Assembly: GCA_018242765.1 (NCBI GenBank)
Contig: JAFEBH010000004.1
Coordinates: forward strand, 124,001-188,000
Origin: Nitrospira sp.
GTDB lineage: Bacteria; Nitrospirota; Nitrospiria; Nitrospirales; Nitrospiraceae
Length of the DNA stretch: 64,000 bases
Reading direction: 5' to 3'
Below are positions 1 through 8,568 of the stretch, in pieces (position 1 is the stretch's first letter; every line of letters starts with the position of its first letter). Both the position numbers and the translations under genes were made by a program. The notes beneath the pieces are model-generated. The model was given only the letters and a program-made list of their open reading frames with translations, searched no databases and was not told the origin of the DNA.

Positions 1-3
1 GGC

Positions 4-774
4 GTGGAAGAAGGCTGTAACCTTATCCGTAATGCCAACACAATGGATGGAAGATATTGGCGCTCTCCTCGTCGAAAGAACGAACCAGACTCAAAAGATC
101 ATGCCAGCTTTTCTGGGGATCAGCTGAAAGGGGTTCTTCATTACTTCAGTGTCTCTAACGACCGGGAGAGACTGAGGAACTTTTTACTTTACTTACAAAG
201 TAGGCCAACCCAGATTCCTGACAAAACAATGCCGCTCGAATCTGGCTATTCTTCTTGCCCCAATTACTGGCCCAATTTCACCTGTTTGCTCAGTGGAGGC
301 GACTGGTATGCATTGAGCTTATTGGCCAAAAAGCATGGACTCGAATCATCTCTCCCATCAGACCTGGCTAGTATTGAAACTCGCTATGGCTTCTCTTACG
401 ATACGTTGGTCTGGGAAGCCCTCATGACAAATAGCGGGTATAGACTTCACCTTGTCGCAAATACGGTGTGGATTTTGCGTAGTCTAGGGGTGTCCGATTC
501 GAGACTTCAAAAGGCGGTTCAAATAATGGCCGCGCGTCAACCGAGTAACCCTTTCTTTTTATATGTTCTTCTGGGTGCTGATCGTGCAGTTCAAAATATC
601 ACCAATAGCAAATGCGTGCTACCATCCTCTCGCAAGAACTTTTCTGACTGGGCGTGGCAGCGTGCGGAGAGTGATAGGGCTTGGGAGCGGTCGATGGTAT
701 GGGATTGTGTCTTTATGTACGGACTCCTCACGCGGGATCCCATTCCCACACGGCAAGAGCCCAATACAAATTAA
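4..774 (+). CDS. Hypothetical protein, possibly 5'-truncated by the window edge
   Basis: Open frame of about 256 codons from a GTG at the window edge to a TAA at 774. I recognise no domain. The protein looks soluble, is rich in Trp, Tyr, Leu and Ser, and has no signal peptide or membrane segment. Because the frame is open to the edge, the true start may lie upstream of base 1. It converges on the helicase remnant, with 244 bases between them in which I see no gene. Its place beside a defence operon makes it a candidate accessory gene, but nothing in the sequence shows a function. Confidence 0.55.
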   Translation: MEEGCNLIRNANTMDGRYWRSPRRKNEPDSKDHASFSGDQLKGVLHYFSVSNDRERLRNFLLYLQSRPTQIPDKTMPLESGYSSCPNYWPNFTCLLSGGDWYALSLLAKKHGLESSLPSDLASIETRYGFSYDTLVWEALMTNSGYRLHLVANTVWILRSLGVSDSRLQKAVQIMAARQPSNPFFLYVLLGADRAVQNITNSKCVLPSSRKNFSDWAWQRAESDRAWERSMVWDCVFMYGLLTRDPIPTRQEPNTN

Positions 775-1018
775 TGAGCAGACATGAGCATAGACTTAGT
801 TACACCGCCCATCAGGCCCGTTTCAAACGCTATCCTCACCCGTGACGACTTTACCATTTACAGCTATGTCATGGTGAAGTCTCCATGCGTCTGATCTGAA
901 GATCGGGACCTGGCCGCTGTCCGGCACGAGGCAATCGCTTGGGTTTACCTAGCGCCAGTGATTGAAGTGCTCCAACGCAGGGTAATCGCGCACGGACCGT
1001 TGACCGTCCGCGAGTCTC

Positions 1019-1414
1019 CTAATGGGACTTTAGATCATCCAGAAATTCGGATGCCGGCGCGACGCTGGTCACCAGCAGATAATCGCGTGCACGGGTACAT
1101 GCGACGTAAAGCAGATGCCGCTCGGTGTCATAGACTTCCTGCAGGTCTGCATCATCCCCAACCGTTTCGATTCGTTCCTGCAGAGGGATGATTTCATCGT
1201 CGCAAGCCATCACCACTACTGCGCGAAACTCTAACCCTTTGGCCAGATGCATGGTGCTGATTGACGCGTACCCACTGGTTGTTTCAACCTGCTCGTCAAG
1301 AATCTTGGAAGGGATTGCAGCCGCTTCTACTGCGGCACGGGCGCGTGGGAGCTCAGCCTCAGACCGAACAAACACTCCAACCTCATGAGGTGCGACACCC
1401 GTCTTCAAGCGCTC
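1019..1414 (-). pseudogene. C-terminal fragment of a UvrD/Rep-type helicase cut off by an IS element
   Basis: This stretch encodes the last 131 residues of the helicase whose first 564 residues lie at 2346-4037. It carries helicase motif V (HLAKGLEFRAVVV) and motif VI (YVACTRARDYLLVT). The reading frame joins exactly: ...W-L-L encoded at 2346-2354 continues as E-R-L-K-T-G from 1414 downward once the insertion and one copy of the 5-bp target duplication are removed. A Met at 1408 could start a short peptide, but alone it would have no ATP-binding site. So this is a fragment and not an independent gene. Confidence 0.85.
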
Positions 1415-1502
1415 TAATAGACTTCTTGCATAACCTCATTTTTAGGATTCCCCTGTCGGTCCAACTGTGATTCCATCCCCCTCCAGTCAAAGGAGGACCC
1501 TC

Positions 1503-2329
1503 ATGGAAATGCAGGGATGGGCAGGAATGCCGGAGGAGATGTTCCGGCGATTGACTGGGGTGAGCAAGCGGACGTTTGCCGAGATGGCCGCTGTGCTGAA
1601 GAGTGCCGAGGTGGCCCTCAAGCGACAGGGCGGCAAGCCGAGTCGCCTGGCGGTGGAGATGCGCTTGCGAATGATGCTGGAATACTGGCGCGAATACCGC
1701 ACGTACCTGCACATCGGCCACAGCTATGGGGTGAGCGAGAGTACGGCATATCGCACAATCCGCTGGTGTGAGGACGTGCTGATCAAGAGCGGGGCGTTCA
1801 CGTTGCCGGGCAAGAAGGCCCTGCTCAAACACGAGCGGGCCTACGAGGTCGTCCTGATCGATGCGACGGAAACACCTGTCGAACGCCCTCAAAAAAACAG
1901 CGCCGGTACTACTCGGGCAAGAAAAAACGCCACACCCTGAAGACGCAACTCGTTGTCGACAGGGCCACGAGCAGGATTCTCTGCCTCGCCCACGATGCGG
2001 GCCGCCGCCATGACTTCCGACTGTTCAAAGAATCCGGAGTCCGGCTGCATCCTGAGACCGAAGCCATCACCGACACCGGGTACATGGGGCTGCAAAAGCT
2101 CCACGGCAAGACCATCATGCCCAAAAAACGGAGCAAGAAGAACCCCTTGCCCACGCAAGACAAGCAGGCCAACCGCCTCATTTCCAAAGACCGCGTCCCG
2201 GCTGAACACGTCATCGCTTGCCTCAAACGCTTCAAAATCGTGTCGGACCGATACCGAAACCGCAGAAAACGTTTTGGACTACGCTTCACCCTGATCGCAG
2301 TCTGCTACAACAGAGACATAACACCATGA
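1503..2329 (+). CDS. IS5-family transposase made by -1 programmed frameshift (orfA/orfB)
   Basis: The first frame starts at ATG 1503 behind a strong AGGAGG and runs to 1940. It encodes an N-terminal helix-turn-helix region (SESTAYRTIRWCEDVL) and the first catalytic Asp in LIDATETPVERP. The second frame, one base back, runs from about 1898 to 2329 and carries RRYYSGKKKRHTLKTQ, the DAGRRHDFRLFK segment, DTGYMGLQ and the C-terminal region with VPAEHVIACLKRFK (catalytic Glu). Joining them at the A7 run (1891-1897) yields one DDE transposase. Other starts upstream, such as the GTG at 1467, lack a Shine-Dalgarno. The stop codon lies inside the right terminal repeat. Confidence 0.88.
1891..1898 (+). 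other. A7C slippery site for -1 ribosomal frameshifting
   Basis: Seven A residues followed by C lie exactly where the upstream transposase frame must slip back one base to enter the downstream frame. The A-AAA-AAA-C or A-AAA-AAA-G heptamer is a known -1 slippery signal in several IS families. An alternative is that the run reflects a simple mutation in a dead copy, but the rest of the element looks intact. Confidence 0.7.
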
Positions 2330-4037
2330 GGTTATGCAAGAGGTCTAATAACCAGGCACTGACGGTCTCGGTCTCTTCTTTCTCGGTCTTCAGCACTTGG
2401 ATCAACGGCGGTGGGCCATTGAAGACCGAGACTGTATCCCTCCGGTCATCCGTGTTGCCGTCAGCATCAGATACCTCTGGGCCCAAGAGACGATCTGCCT
2501 GCATACGAATTTGATGTGAGGTTCGGTAATTCACTCGAAGCGTCCGGGAACGACCACGAATGTCGACGCCGAGGGCTTTCCAGGAAAACGGCTGCTGGAA
2601 GATCCGCTGACCCAGGTCGCCGGCAAAGAAAAGTCCATTGGGACGCCCCATTCCAAGTGCGGCAAAGAACCTCAAGTGTGAAACATTGAGGTCCTGTGCC
2701 TCATCCACAACTGCGAAGTCGAACGGCCGGTTCTTGTTCTTGGCTATTACAGCGGCAACGGCTGTGAACACGGCCGCCTGAGTCATGACACCGCGCTCCT
2801 TGAGACCACCACGCACCTTCTCGAAAATCGACCACAAGACCGCCCGTTGCGCTTCTGGAAGCCGTGTCTTGCGGCCCAACCGAGCCACATCACGATAGGC
2901 CTCCCAGCTGTCCAACTGCCACGCATCAACGACCTGCTCCCATTCCGTCAGCAGAAAATTGAGACTGAACTTGTGGCCCCCGACTGATTTGGATGCCCCA
3001 CGTAGCAAATCTCGCACATCGCTTCGAATCGCCAGCTTGACCGGCCCTAAGAGCGATTTGTGGAGGCGCAACCCAAGCGCATTCAGCGAATGGACGTCTA
3101 TGCGCTCTCCAAGGCGAGGCTCGTTTCCAACCAGCCGCCTCAATTTGACATGGAGTGCATGTGCGAGCGTGTCCGAAAACGTGGCCAGCAAGACACGAGC
3201 ATCGGGGTTGGTGCGAGCCAGAAACGCCGCTCGATGGAGAGCCACAATGGTTTTTCCCGTGCCTGCCGAACCAGAAACACGGACAGGTCCGACGTAGTCT
3301 CGTTCTACCCATTGTCGTTGCTCGGGATGGAGAAAGATCGTCCATTTGTCCCAGGGAAATTCGAGCGCCCGTCCCAACTCCTCGACATTGCCCATAACAC
3401 GGAAGCGGCGTTGAGCGTCGGGATGGTCGAAGGGGCTGCCAACTGTGGGGACTGGTTGTGGGATGCGAGGCTTTCCACCTGTGGCAAGTTCGAGGAGTGC
3501 TTCTGCAGCCTCGCCGGGAAGATGGTCGGCTAAGGCCAGGAGCGTGTCGTCTGTCGCCTGCCGTACGTCTTTCATCCACTCTGCAGGAACGCCATAACTC
3601 AGCAACTCTTCATCAGAGACCTTCTCGAATAGTGGTTTTTTGGCCGAAGCAGGAAGCGGTTTCAGTGTCTCGATGTATTTCGGAACGACGATTTCGTGGA
3701 TCGTCTCACGAATCTCCACGATCTGAGCAGCACCAGTCTTTGGATGAGTCTCCAACTTACGACGCTCAGCCCAATCATAGGCCTTGTCGTGGTGATCGAC
3801 GTAGCAGAGGAGCAGACTTCCAGGTGTTCGGTGGACAATTAATCGGATATCGCTACTGACCCGGACCGACCAGAAGTTTTTGTCCTTCGCTTTGTCGAGC
3901 TTGTGAAAACTAAAACCAGGATTGGCAGGGTTAAGCTGGAGATCGAAGGCCGTCATCTTCACGGCTTTCTGCTCCTCGCCAGTTAGGTGGGAAAGGCTAT
4001 CAGTGAAAGTGTGGGCGATACGAAATTCCATCGGCAC
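2286..4037 (-). pseudogene. RelE/ParE-like domain fused to UvrD-type helicase, truncated by IS insertion
   Basis: The first 564 residues are native; the last 19 codons are read from the IS. Residues 1-95 resemble a RelE/ParE-fold toxin (FHKLDKAKDKNFWSVRVSSD, then IRLIVHR and LLCYVDHHDKAYDWA). After a linker come superfamily 1 helicase motifs: Walker A GSAGTGKT (256-263), DEAQD (445-449), and the motif III/IV region GDLGQRI with LRVNYRTSHQIR. Motifs V and VI lie beyond the IS at 1019-1414, so the intact protein would be about 695 residues. It is the last gene of the restriction operon, 65 bases after the preceding stop. The truncated product keeps the toxin-like and ATP-binding parts but cannot be an active helicase. 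Confidence 0.85.
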
Positions 4038-4102
4038 ACTGGGGATTGCAGGGATGAAAAATGACTGCTTCTTTTCTGATAAACATGACCGGCGCTATGT
4101 TC

Positions 4103-5212
4103 TCAGTCTGCGAGTTCTATGTCGACGAATTTTAACTTCTTGTCGGAGACGCGGATCGCCCGGACGATCACGGATCGATTCACCATTGGACCGATCACGT
4201 CATCCACGGTGTCTTGTAACCCTTCGATGTGCATCGGAACACCCTCTACCATAACATCCAGCCAGTCCTTATCCAGGTGTACGGCCCGCAAGGTCCCGCG
4301 CAATACCTCATGTACTTGCTCGTTTGTCTCGAGCATTGTTTGTTTTTTGCGTAATTGCTGATTGATGTTTCCCCGTGCTTCCACTCCCAAAAAGACGGGC
4401 CTCGTCTCGCCAGCCGCACGGAGTTCGATGCGATCAAAGGTAGTTCCCGTTGGCGCAAGGTTCCGTGCTAATTTCAAGAACGTGCTTCGATAATTTTGAT
4501 CCGGCACCAAATGCTCTAGTTCGGAATGGTCTTCACCTGTAGATGCGCTAACGATTTCCAGAAAGTGTTTTGCGATCCGTTCAGGTTCAACATCCTGCCT
4601 AAAGAAGTCCAGTTGCGCAGGTTTCTGTATAGCCACGGAAAACTGGTAGCTTCCGGGTGCTGATTGAAATAACCATGGACGGCAGGCCTCCTGCAGTTCC
4701 TTCGAAGGCCTACCGCTTTTACGGTGTGAAACGCCACTAACAAATTCGATCGTCCTATAAAAGAGAGATTGGATTGTCTGAACCTTATCAACGATCAAAT
4801 CCAGAGGTGCTCCACCAGTTACAACCTCACCACCTTTAACGGATACCATTACCTCACCTGGCACAAATTCAACACCTGCCTTCCGCTTGGCACTCTCTGT
4901 CCAGATCGCCTGGACAAGATTTCTCAAATCATCACGGGCAAAATCTGGAATATGCGGATCAGCAAGTATCAAATGGGCAAGGCGTTCTGCGTAAACATAC
5001 TCACCACCCTTGAACCAAAGGGCTACTGCACTCACGGCAGTGACACCTCGTGTTCTTGCCTTCGTTACATCCAACTGCTCAAGTGCCTCCTGCTCGAACT
5101 TTGCTGCACGTTTGTACAATTCGATAGCGCGGATGGCATTGTGGTTCCTTAGTTCCAACTGAGCTTCTATTGCGAGCCGCTCACTTTCGCTGTGTAAATC
5201 TGTCCAGGTCAT
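4103..5212 (-). CDS. Uncharacterised 369-aa protein of the restriction operon
   Basis: I do not recognise the family. The first 120 residues are helical and alternate like a TPR or MIT hairpin (LHSESERLAIEAQLELRNHN, AIRAIELYKRAAKFEQEALE), which suggests a protein-protein interface. The rest is mixed, with a compact C-terminal beta-rich section around VFLGVEARGNI and MHIEGLQDTVDDVIGP. No signal peptide or membrane segment is visible. Its ATG overlaps the stop of the 184-aa gene upstream by 4 bases, which implies translational coupling, and the helicase follows. It probably works with the restriction enzymes or helicase as an adaptor or regulator; this is inference from position only. Confidence 0.75.
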   Translation of the reverse strand: MTWTDLHSESERLAIEAQLELRNHNAIRAIELYKRAAKFEQEALEQLDVTKARTRGVTAVSAVALWFKGGEYVYAERLAHLILADPHIPDFARDDLRNLVQAIWTESAKRKAGVEFVPGEVMVSVKGGEVVTGGAPLDLIVDKVQTIQSLFYRTIEFVSGVSHRKSGRPSKELQEACRPWLFQSAPGSYQFSVAIQKPAQLDFFRQDVEPERIAKHFLEIVSASTGEDHSELEHLVPDQNYRSTFLKLARNLAPTGTTFDRIELRAAGETRPVFLGVEARGNINQQLRKKQTMLETNEQVHEVLRGTLRAVHLDKDWLDVMVEGVPMHIEGLQDTVDDVIGPMVNRSVIVRAIRVSDKKLKFVDIELAD

Positions 5213-5763
5213 TTGTCGCTGCTCACTTTCTGCATAGCAACGGCCCTGGCCTTGAATCCCACAACGGATGCTATAGCTGGGAGGTTACTCGCGCCTCTTC
5301 CCGCTTGGGCCAGCTTTTTACTCAAACGCCCCTTTATAGCGGCATGGTCACCAGCGTCGACTCCAGAAACTTCCAACCTAAAGCAGTTTTCCAGATCATT
5401 AGATTCAGTCCCCACAGGGGCAATGTACCAATCCGCGCCAGTAAGTGTCTCTGCACGTCGGACTGCAACTAATTGTTCCTCGGCTTCTACCACAGCTAGA
5501 CACACCCCATATGCCCCCATCTCAGTCGTGTCGATGTCATTAGCCCACGCATTCAACATTCGAGAGTCCGGGCCCTGAAAATCGACAATGCGAGTGGAGG
5601 TACCCCCGTTGCAGGCAATATCAATTTCCACAGGCGAGCTATGATGCCGACTTAAACAAACTGACGCCGCTTCATAGAGGCTGCCGCTCAACGAAGGCGT
5701 CAAGCCACTGTGCCGCTCATGCAATGCCTCGATTCTCAGCCTTGTGTTGTCTTCATCGGGCAT
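5209..5763 (-). CDS. Uncharacterised 184-aa protein of the restriction operon
   Basis: I recognise no family. It is a soluble alpha/beta protein with no obvious catalytic motif, signal peptide or membrane helix. The C-terminal third (GRLSKKLAQAGRGASNLPAI) is basic. It starts 4 bases after the methyltransferase stop and its own stop overlaps the start of the 369-aa gene (ATGA), so it is firmly part of the five-gene operon. The invariant coupling to its neighbour suggests the two products act together, but no function can be read from the sequence. Confidence 0.72.
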   Translation of the reverse strand: MPDEDNTRLRIEALHERHSGLTPSLSGSLYEAASVCLSRHHSSPVEIDIACNGGTSTRIVDFQGPDSRMLNAWANDIDTTEMGAYGVCLAVVEAEEQLVAVRRAETLTGADWYIAPVGTESNDLENCFRLEVSGVDAGDHAAIKGRLSKKLAQAGRGASNLPAIASVVGFKARAVAMQKVSSDK

Positions 5764-5767
5764 AGAC

Positions 5768-8566
5768 TTACACCTTGAATACCTTCATAACTTCATCGCC
5801 TAGGTGGTTGATGACTTTGACTGCGATGCGGCCGGACTTGGGCTTGTCGAAAGCTCTTGAGGTATCGCTGTTGAGGGTGCCCCAGGCTTCGTGATCGATC
5901 TCAGCTTTGAGGGTGGTCTTCAGCGAGCTATATGGGTCGTTTGCCCCGAGAAAGTAAGCGTGGCGGACGAAGAAGCTTTCTTCGTTGTAGTCCGTGTCGA
6001 TGAACCAGCACGCAATCCCTTCGGCACCGTCGCTGATGACTTCACCAGTCTGCGGTTTGAACACGTCCACGCCCTTCACCTTCACCCGTAACTTGCCGTC
6101 TTTCTCAGTGAGAAGATCAATATCCGGCTCGCCGAAGATCACGAATAAGTTACCCGTGCCGGTATTCTTGAGATCGTCGGCCATGTGCAGATCGGCGTTC
6201 ATTCTGGCCTTGAGCACGGGAATGCGGCCGAGCTTGGTGAACTCAGTAGAGTGGGCGTCGTAGTTGAAGGCACAGGCGATGAGGACGTCAAAGCCGGCAT
6301 CTCCGGCCTCGCGAGCTGCTTCCACGAGATCAGGTCTGGTGACAGTCCCGAATTCAGGACCGATGAAGATGGCGGCGCGTTTTTCCCTGTCTCCTTCCAG
6401 ATAACGACCTTCAGCACAGACAAGATCGCCAGGCCATGGAGTGAGGGCAGCGAAGGTGATTTTGTCTGCCTTGTGCGCCTGCTGGACGCCAGAAGTTTTG
6501 AGATTGTCCAGGATCATCTGAGCAAACGTTTGTTTTGCCCCGCATTCGGGACTGTGTTCCTTGGACGTATCGATCAACTCATCGTTCTCATCCACACCCA
6601 AGACACGGTGAGGTGAAAGGCTCTCGACGGTGAAGGGACCGGCCACCCGGACCTTCTTCTTGTCCTCGTAGGGTTTGTCGTAGAGGTATTCAAACTCGGC
6701 CTTGGCGGCGATGGACTTGTCGATTTCCTGCTGCCGAGCGATGCGGGCCTGCCACCAGTCAGCGTGCAACTTTTTCGCTTCGTCTGTCCACTTGACTTCG
6801 GCCTCGCGCGGAATCTCCCATTCCTGCCATTGCTTCTTGATGGTGGCATTCAGCTTCTCACGCAATGGTTCCAGGGTGGTCTGCCATTTCTCCCAGATGA
6901 CATCGATCTCTGCGTTATTGGCGATGGATTTGAGCGTGATGTGCGGCACCCGCTCATAGACAAAGCCCTGGCGGATGTTCCCGTGCACTGGCTGTGAGCT
7001 CGGGCCCCTACGGCTGACTTCGGCCTCCTTGAGCTGGCCTTCACGGGAATCGGCGAGGATGTAATACGGGTATCGAGCGCCCATAATTCGGGCACGAGCC
7101 AGTGCCAGCGCTACCCGTGAGGTATCAATCGTGATCCACCGACGCCCCCCTTGCTCAGCGACAGTGGCAGTGGTGCCAGAGCCACAGGTAGGGTCGAGCA
7201 CGAGGTCGCCGGGGTCAGTGGCCATCAGGATGCAACGCTCAATGACTTTGGGGTTGGTTTGTACGACATACAGCTTTTCGGAAGCGAAACCTGCCGTAAC
7301 TGTGTCGTCCCATGAGTTGTTCATCGGATAAACCGGAAAATCTGCAACATATCTGATGTAGCTAAGCGTTTTTCCCGCAAGTCCAATGCGCTTTGCAAAA
7401 CTCAACCGAGCCATTCCTTGCTGAGTCGTTTTCCACCCGCTTTTCCCAACAGGAATTTTTGCCCCTTCAAAATCCACATCAAAGAACTGAGGCCCACCCG
7501 AACTTTGGCTTGTTAGGTTGTCATACCGGAAAAGTCTGGCGCGCACGGGGGGCGAAACTCGCTCTTCGTCAGACGCAGCACGACGTGCTTCTACATCAAA
7601 AAAATCAAGCTTGTTATACGCAGCTGCCCCTCCGGAAAGCTCCCCCTTGGCTCGATACGGTTGGCGATACTTTACTCTTGCAGCGTCTTTGGCGAACCAA
7701 AGAATGAAGTTGTTAACAGACGCTAGTGTCTCCGTACCGCCTGTGGGCGATCCAGCACCGCCTGTGGTCTTGAAGTTGATTTGGCTGACAAAGGTTGAGT
7801 CGCCAAAGACTTCATCCAATATCGCGCGTACACGGTGCACGTTTTCTTCCCCAATTTGCACAAAGATCGAGCCGCTGTCGGTCAACAGATCGCGGGCCAC
7901 GGTGAGCCTGTCGCGCAAATAAGTCAGATAGCTATGGATGCCGTCTCGCCAGGTGTCGCGAAATGCTTTGACTTGCTCAGGCTCGCGGGTGATGTGATCG
8001 GCGTTCCCGTCCTTCACATCGCGGCTAGTAGTGGACCATTGGAAGTTGCTATTGAACTTGATGCCGTAAGGTGGATCGAAATAGATGCACTGGACTTTTC
8101 CCCGCAATCCTTCGCGCTCTGCTAAACTGGCCATGACTTGGAGTGAATCGCCGAGAATCATCCGATTCGACCAGTTCTGGTCGTGTTGGTAGAATTCGGT
8201 CTTGTCTACTCCCTTCGGGATGCCATTAAAGTCGGCGAAAAGGTCCGGCGTTAATAGCCCGGCTTCGTGTTCGCGTTCACGGGTCTCACGCAGCAGGTCG
8301 TCGATCAACGCCTTCGGATGAACCTTTTCTTGGATATAAAGCGGAGGTGCGTGGACCACAAGGTCCGACCAATCCTGCTCATCTTTCCCTCGCCAGACCA
8401 GTTGAGGGTCAAGATCGCGATTGCGTCGTTCATACGCAATGCGGACGGGGCTTTGCTCTTCTTTTTGCAACACAGACTGATATTCCGCCGTGGGAATATT
8501 CTTCCGCTTTGCCTCGTCGTGCTTGAGGGCTTCGACGGACTTGGTCGTCCCCTGCTTCTTGGCCAT
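5768..8566 (-). CDS. Type III-like DNA adenine methyltransferase (Mod), beta class
   Basis: This 932-residue site-specific DNA methyltransferase has the catalytic motif IV DPPY at 164-167 and the SAM-binding motif I DPTCGSGTT at about 458-466. The IV-before-I order is that of beta-class N6-adenine enzymes, to which type III Mod subunits belong. The region between them (about 260-420) is the likely target recognition domain. The C-terminal 400 residues are longer than in classic Mod proteins and contain no motif I know. It starts 2 bases after the restriction subunit, so the order is res then mod, the reverse of the usual mod-res. It would modify host sites and provide sequence recognition to the complex. 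Confidence 0.9.
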   Translation of the reverse strand: MAKKQGTTKSVEALKHDEAKRKNIPTAEYQSVLQKEEQSPVRIAYERRNRDLDPQLVWRGKDEQDWSDLVVHAPPLYIQEKVHPKALIDDLLRETREREHEAGLLTPDLFADFNGIPKGVDKTEFYQHDQNWSNRMILGDSLQVMASLAEREGLRGKVQCIYFDPPYGIKFNSNFQWSTTSRDVKDGNADHITREPEQVKAFRDTWRDGIHSYLTYLRDRLTVARDLLTDSGSIFVQIGEENVHRVRAILDEVFGDSTFVSQINFKTTGGAGSPTGGTETLASVNNFILWFAKDAARVKYRQPYRAKGELSGGAAAYNKLDFFDVEARRAASDEERVSPPVRARLFRYDNLTSQSSGGPQFFDVDFEGAKIPVGKSGWKTTQQGMARLSFAKRIGLAGKTLSYIRYVADFPVYPMNNSWDDTVTAGFASEKLYVVQTNPKVIERCILMATDPGDLVLDPTCGSGTTATVAEQGGRRWITIDTSRVALALARARIMGARYPYYILADSREGQLKEAEVSRRGPSSQPVHGNIRQGFVYERVPHITLKSIANNAEIDVIWEKWQTTLEPLREKLNATIKKQWQEWEIPREAEVKWTDEAKKLHADWWQARIARQQEIDKSIAAKAEFEYLYDKPYEDKKKVRVAGPFTVESLSPHRVLGVDENDELIDTSKEHSPECGAKQTFAQMILDNLKTSGVQQAHKADKITFAALTPWPGDLVCAEGRYLEGDREKRAAIFIGPEFGTVTRPDLVEAAREAGDAGFDVLIACAFNYDAHSTEFTKLGRIPVLKARMNADLHMADDLKNTGTGNLFVIFGEPDIDLLTEKDGKLRVKVKGVDVFKPQTGEVISDGAEGIACWFIDTDYNEESFFVRHAYFLGANDPYSSLKTTLKAEIDHEAWGTLNSDTSRAFDKPKSGRIAVKVINHLGDEVMKVFKV

Positions 8567-8568
8567 GC

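Larger units (their letters stand above)
1420..2345 (+). mobile_element. IS5-family (IS427-like) insertion sequence, 926 bp
   Basis: The ends are 20-bp inverted repeats with one mismatch: GACTTCTTGCATAACCTCAT at 1420-1439 and the complement of GACCTCTTGCATAACCTCAT at 2326-2345. Inside is a two-frame transposase of the HTH plus DDE_4 type, expected for the IS427 subgroup of IS5. The element lies opposite in orientation to the helicase it interrupts. Near-perfect ends, a visible target duplication and a host gene that re-forms seamlessly all point to a recent insertion. Assignment to a named IS would need a comparison with an IS reference collection. Confidence 0.9.
1415..2350. repeat. 5-bp target-site duplication (TAATA) flanking the IS
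   Basis: TAATA at 1415-1419 and again at 2346-2350 directly flank the terminal inverted repeats. Deleting the IS and one copy restores the helicase frame. IS5-family members often duplicate 2-4 bp, so part of the 5-bp match could be chance. The biological duplication could be the inner TA or ATT. Confidence 0.7.
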
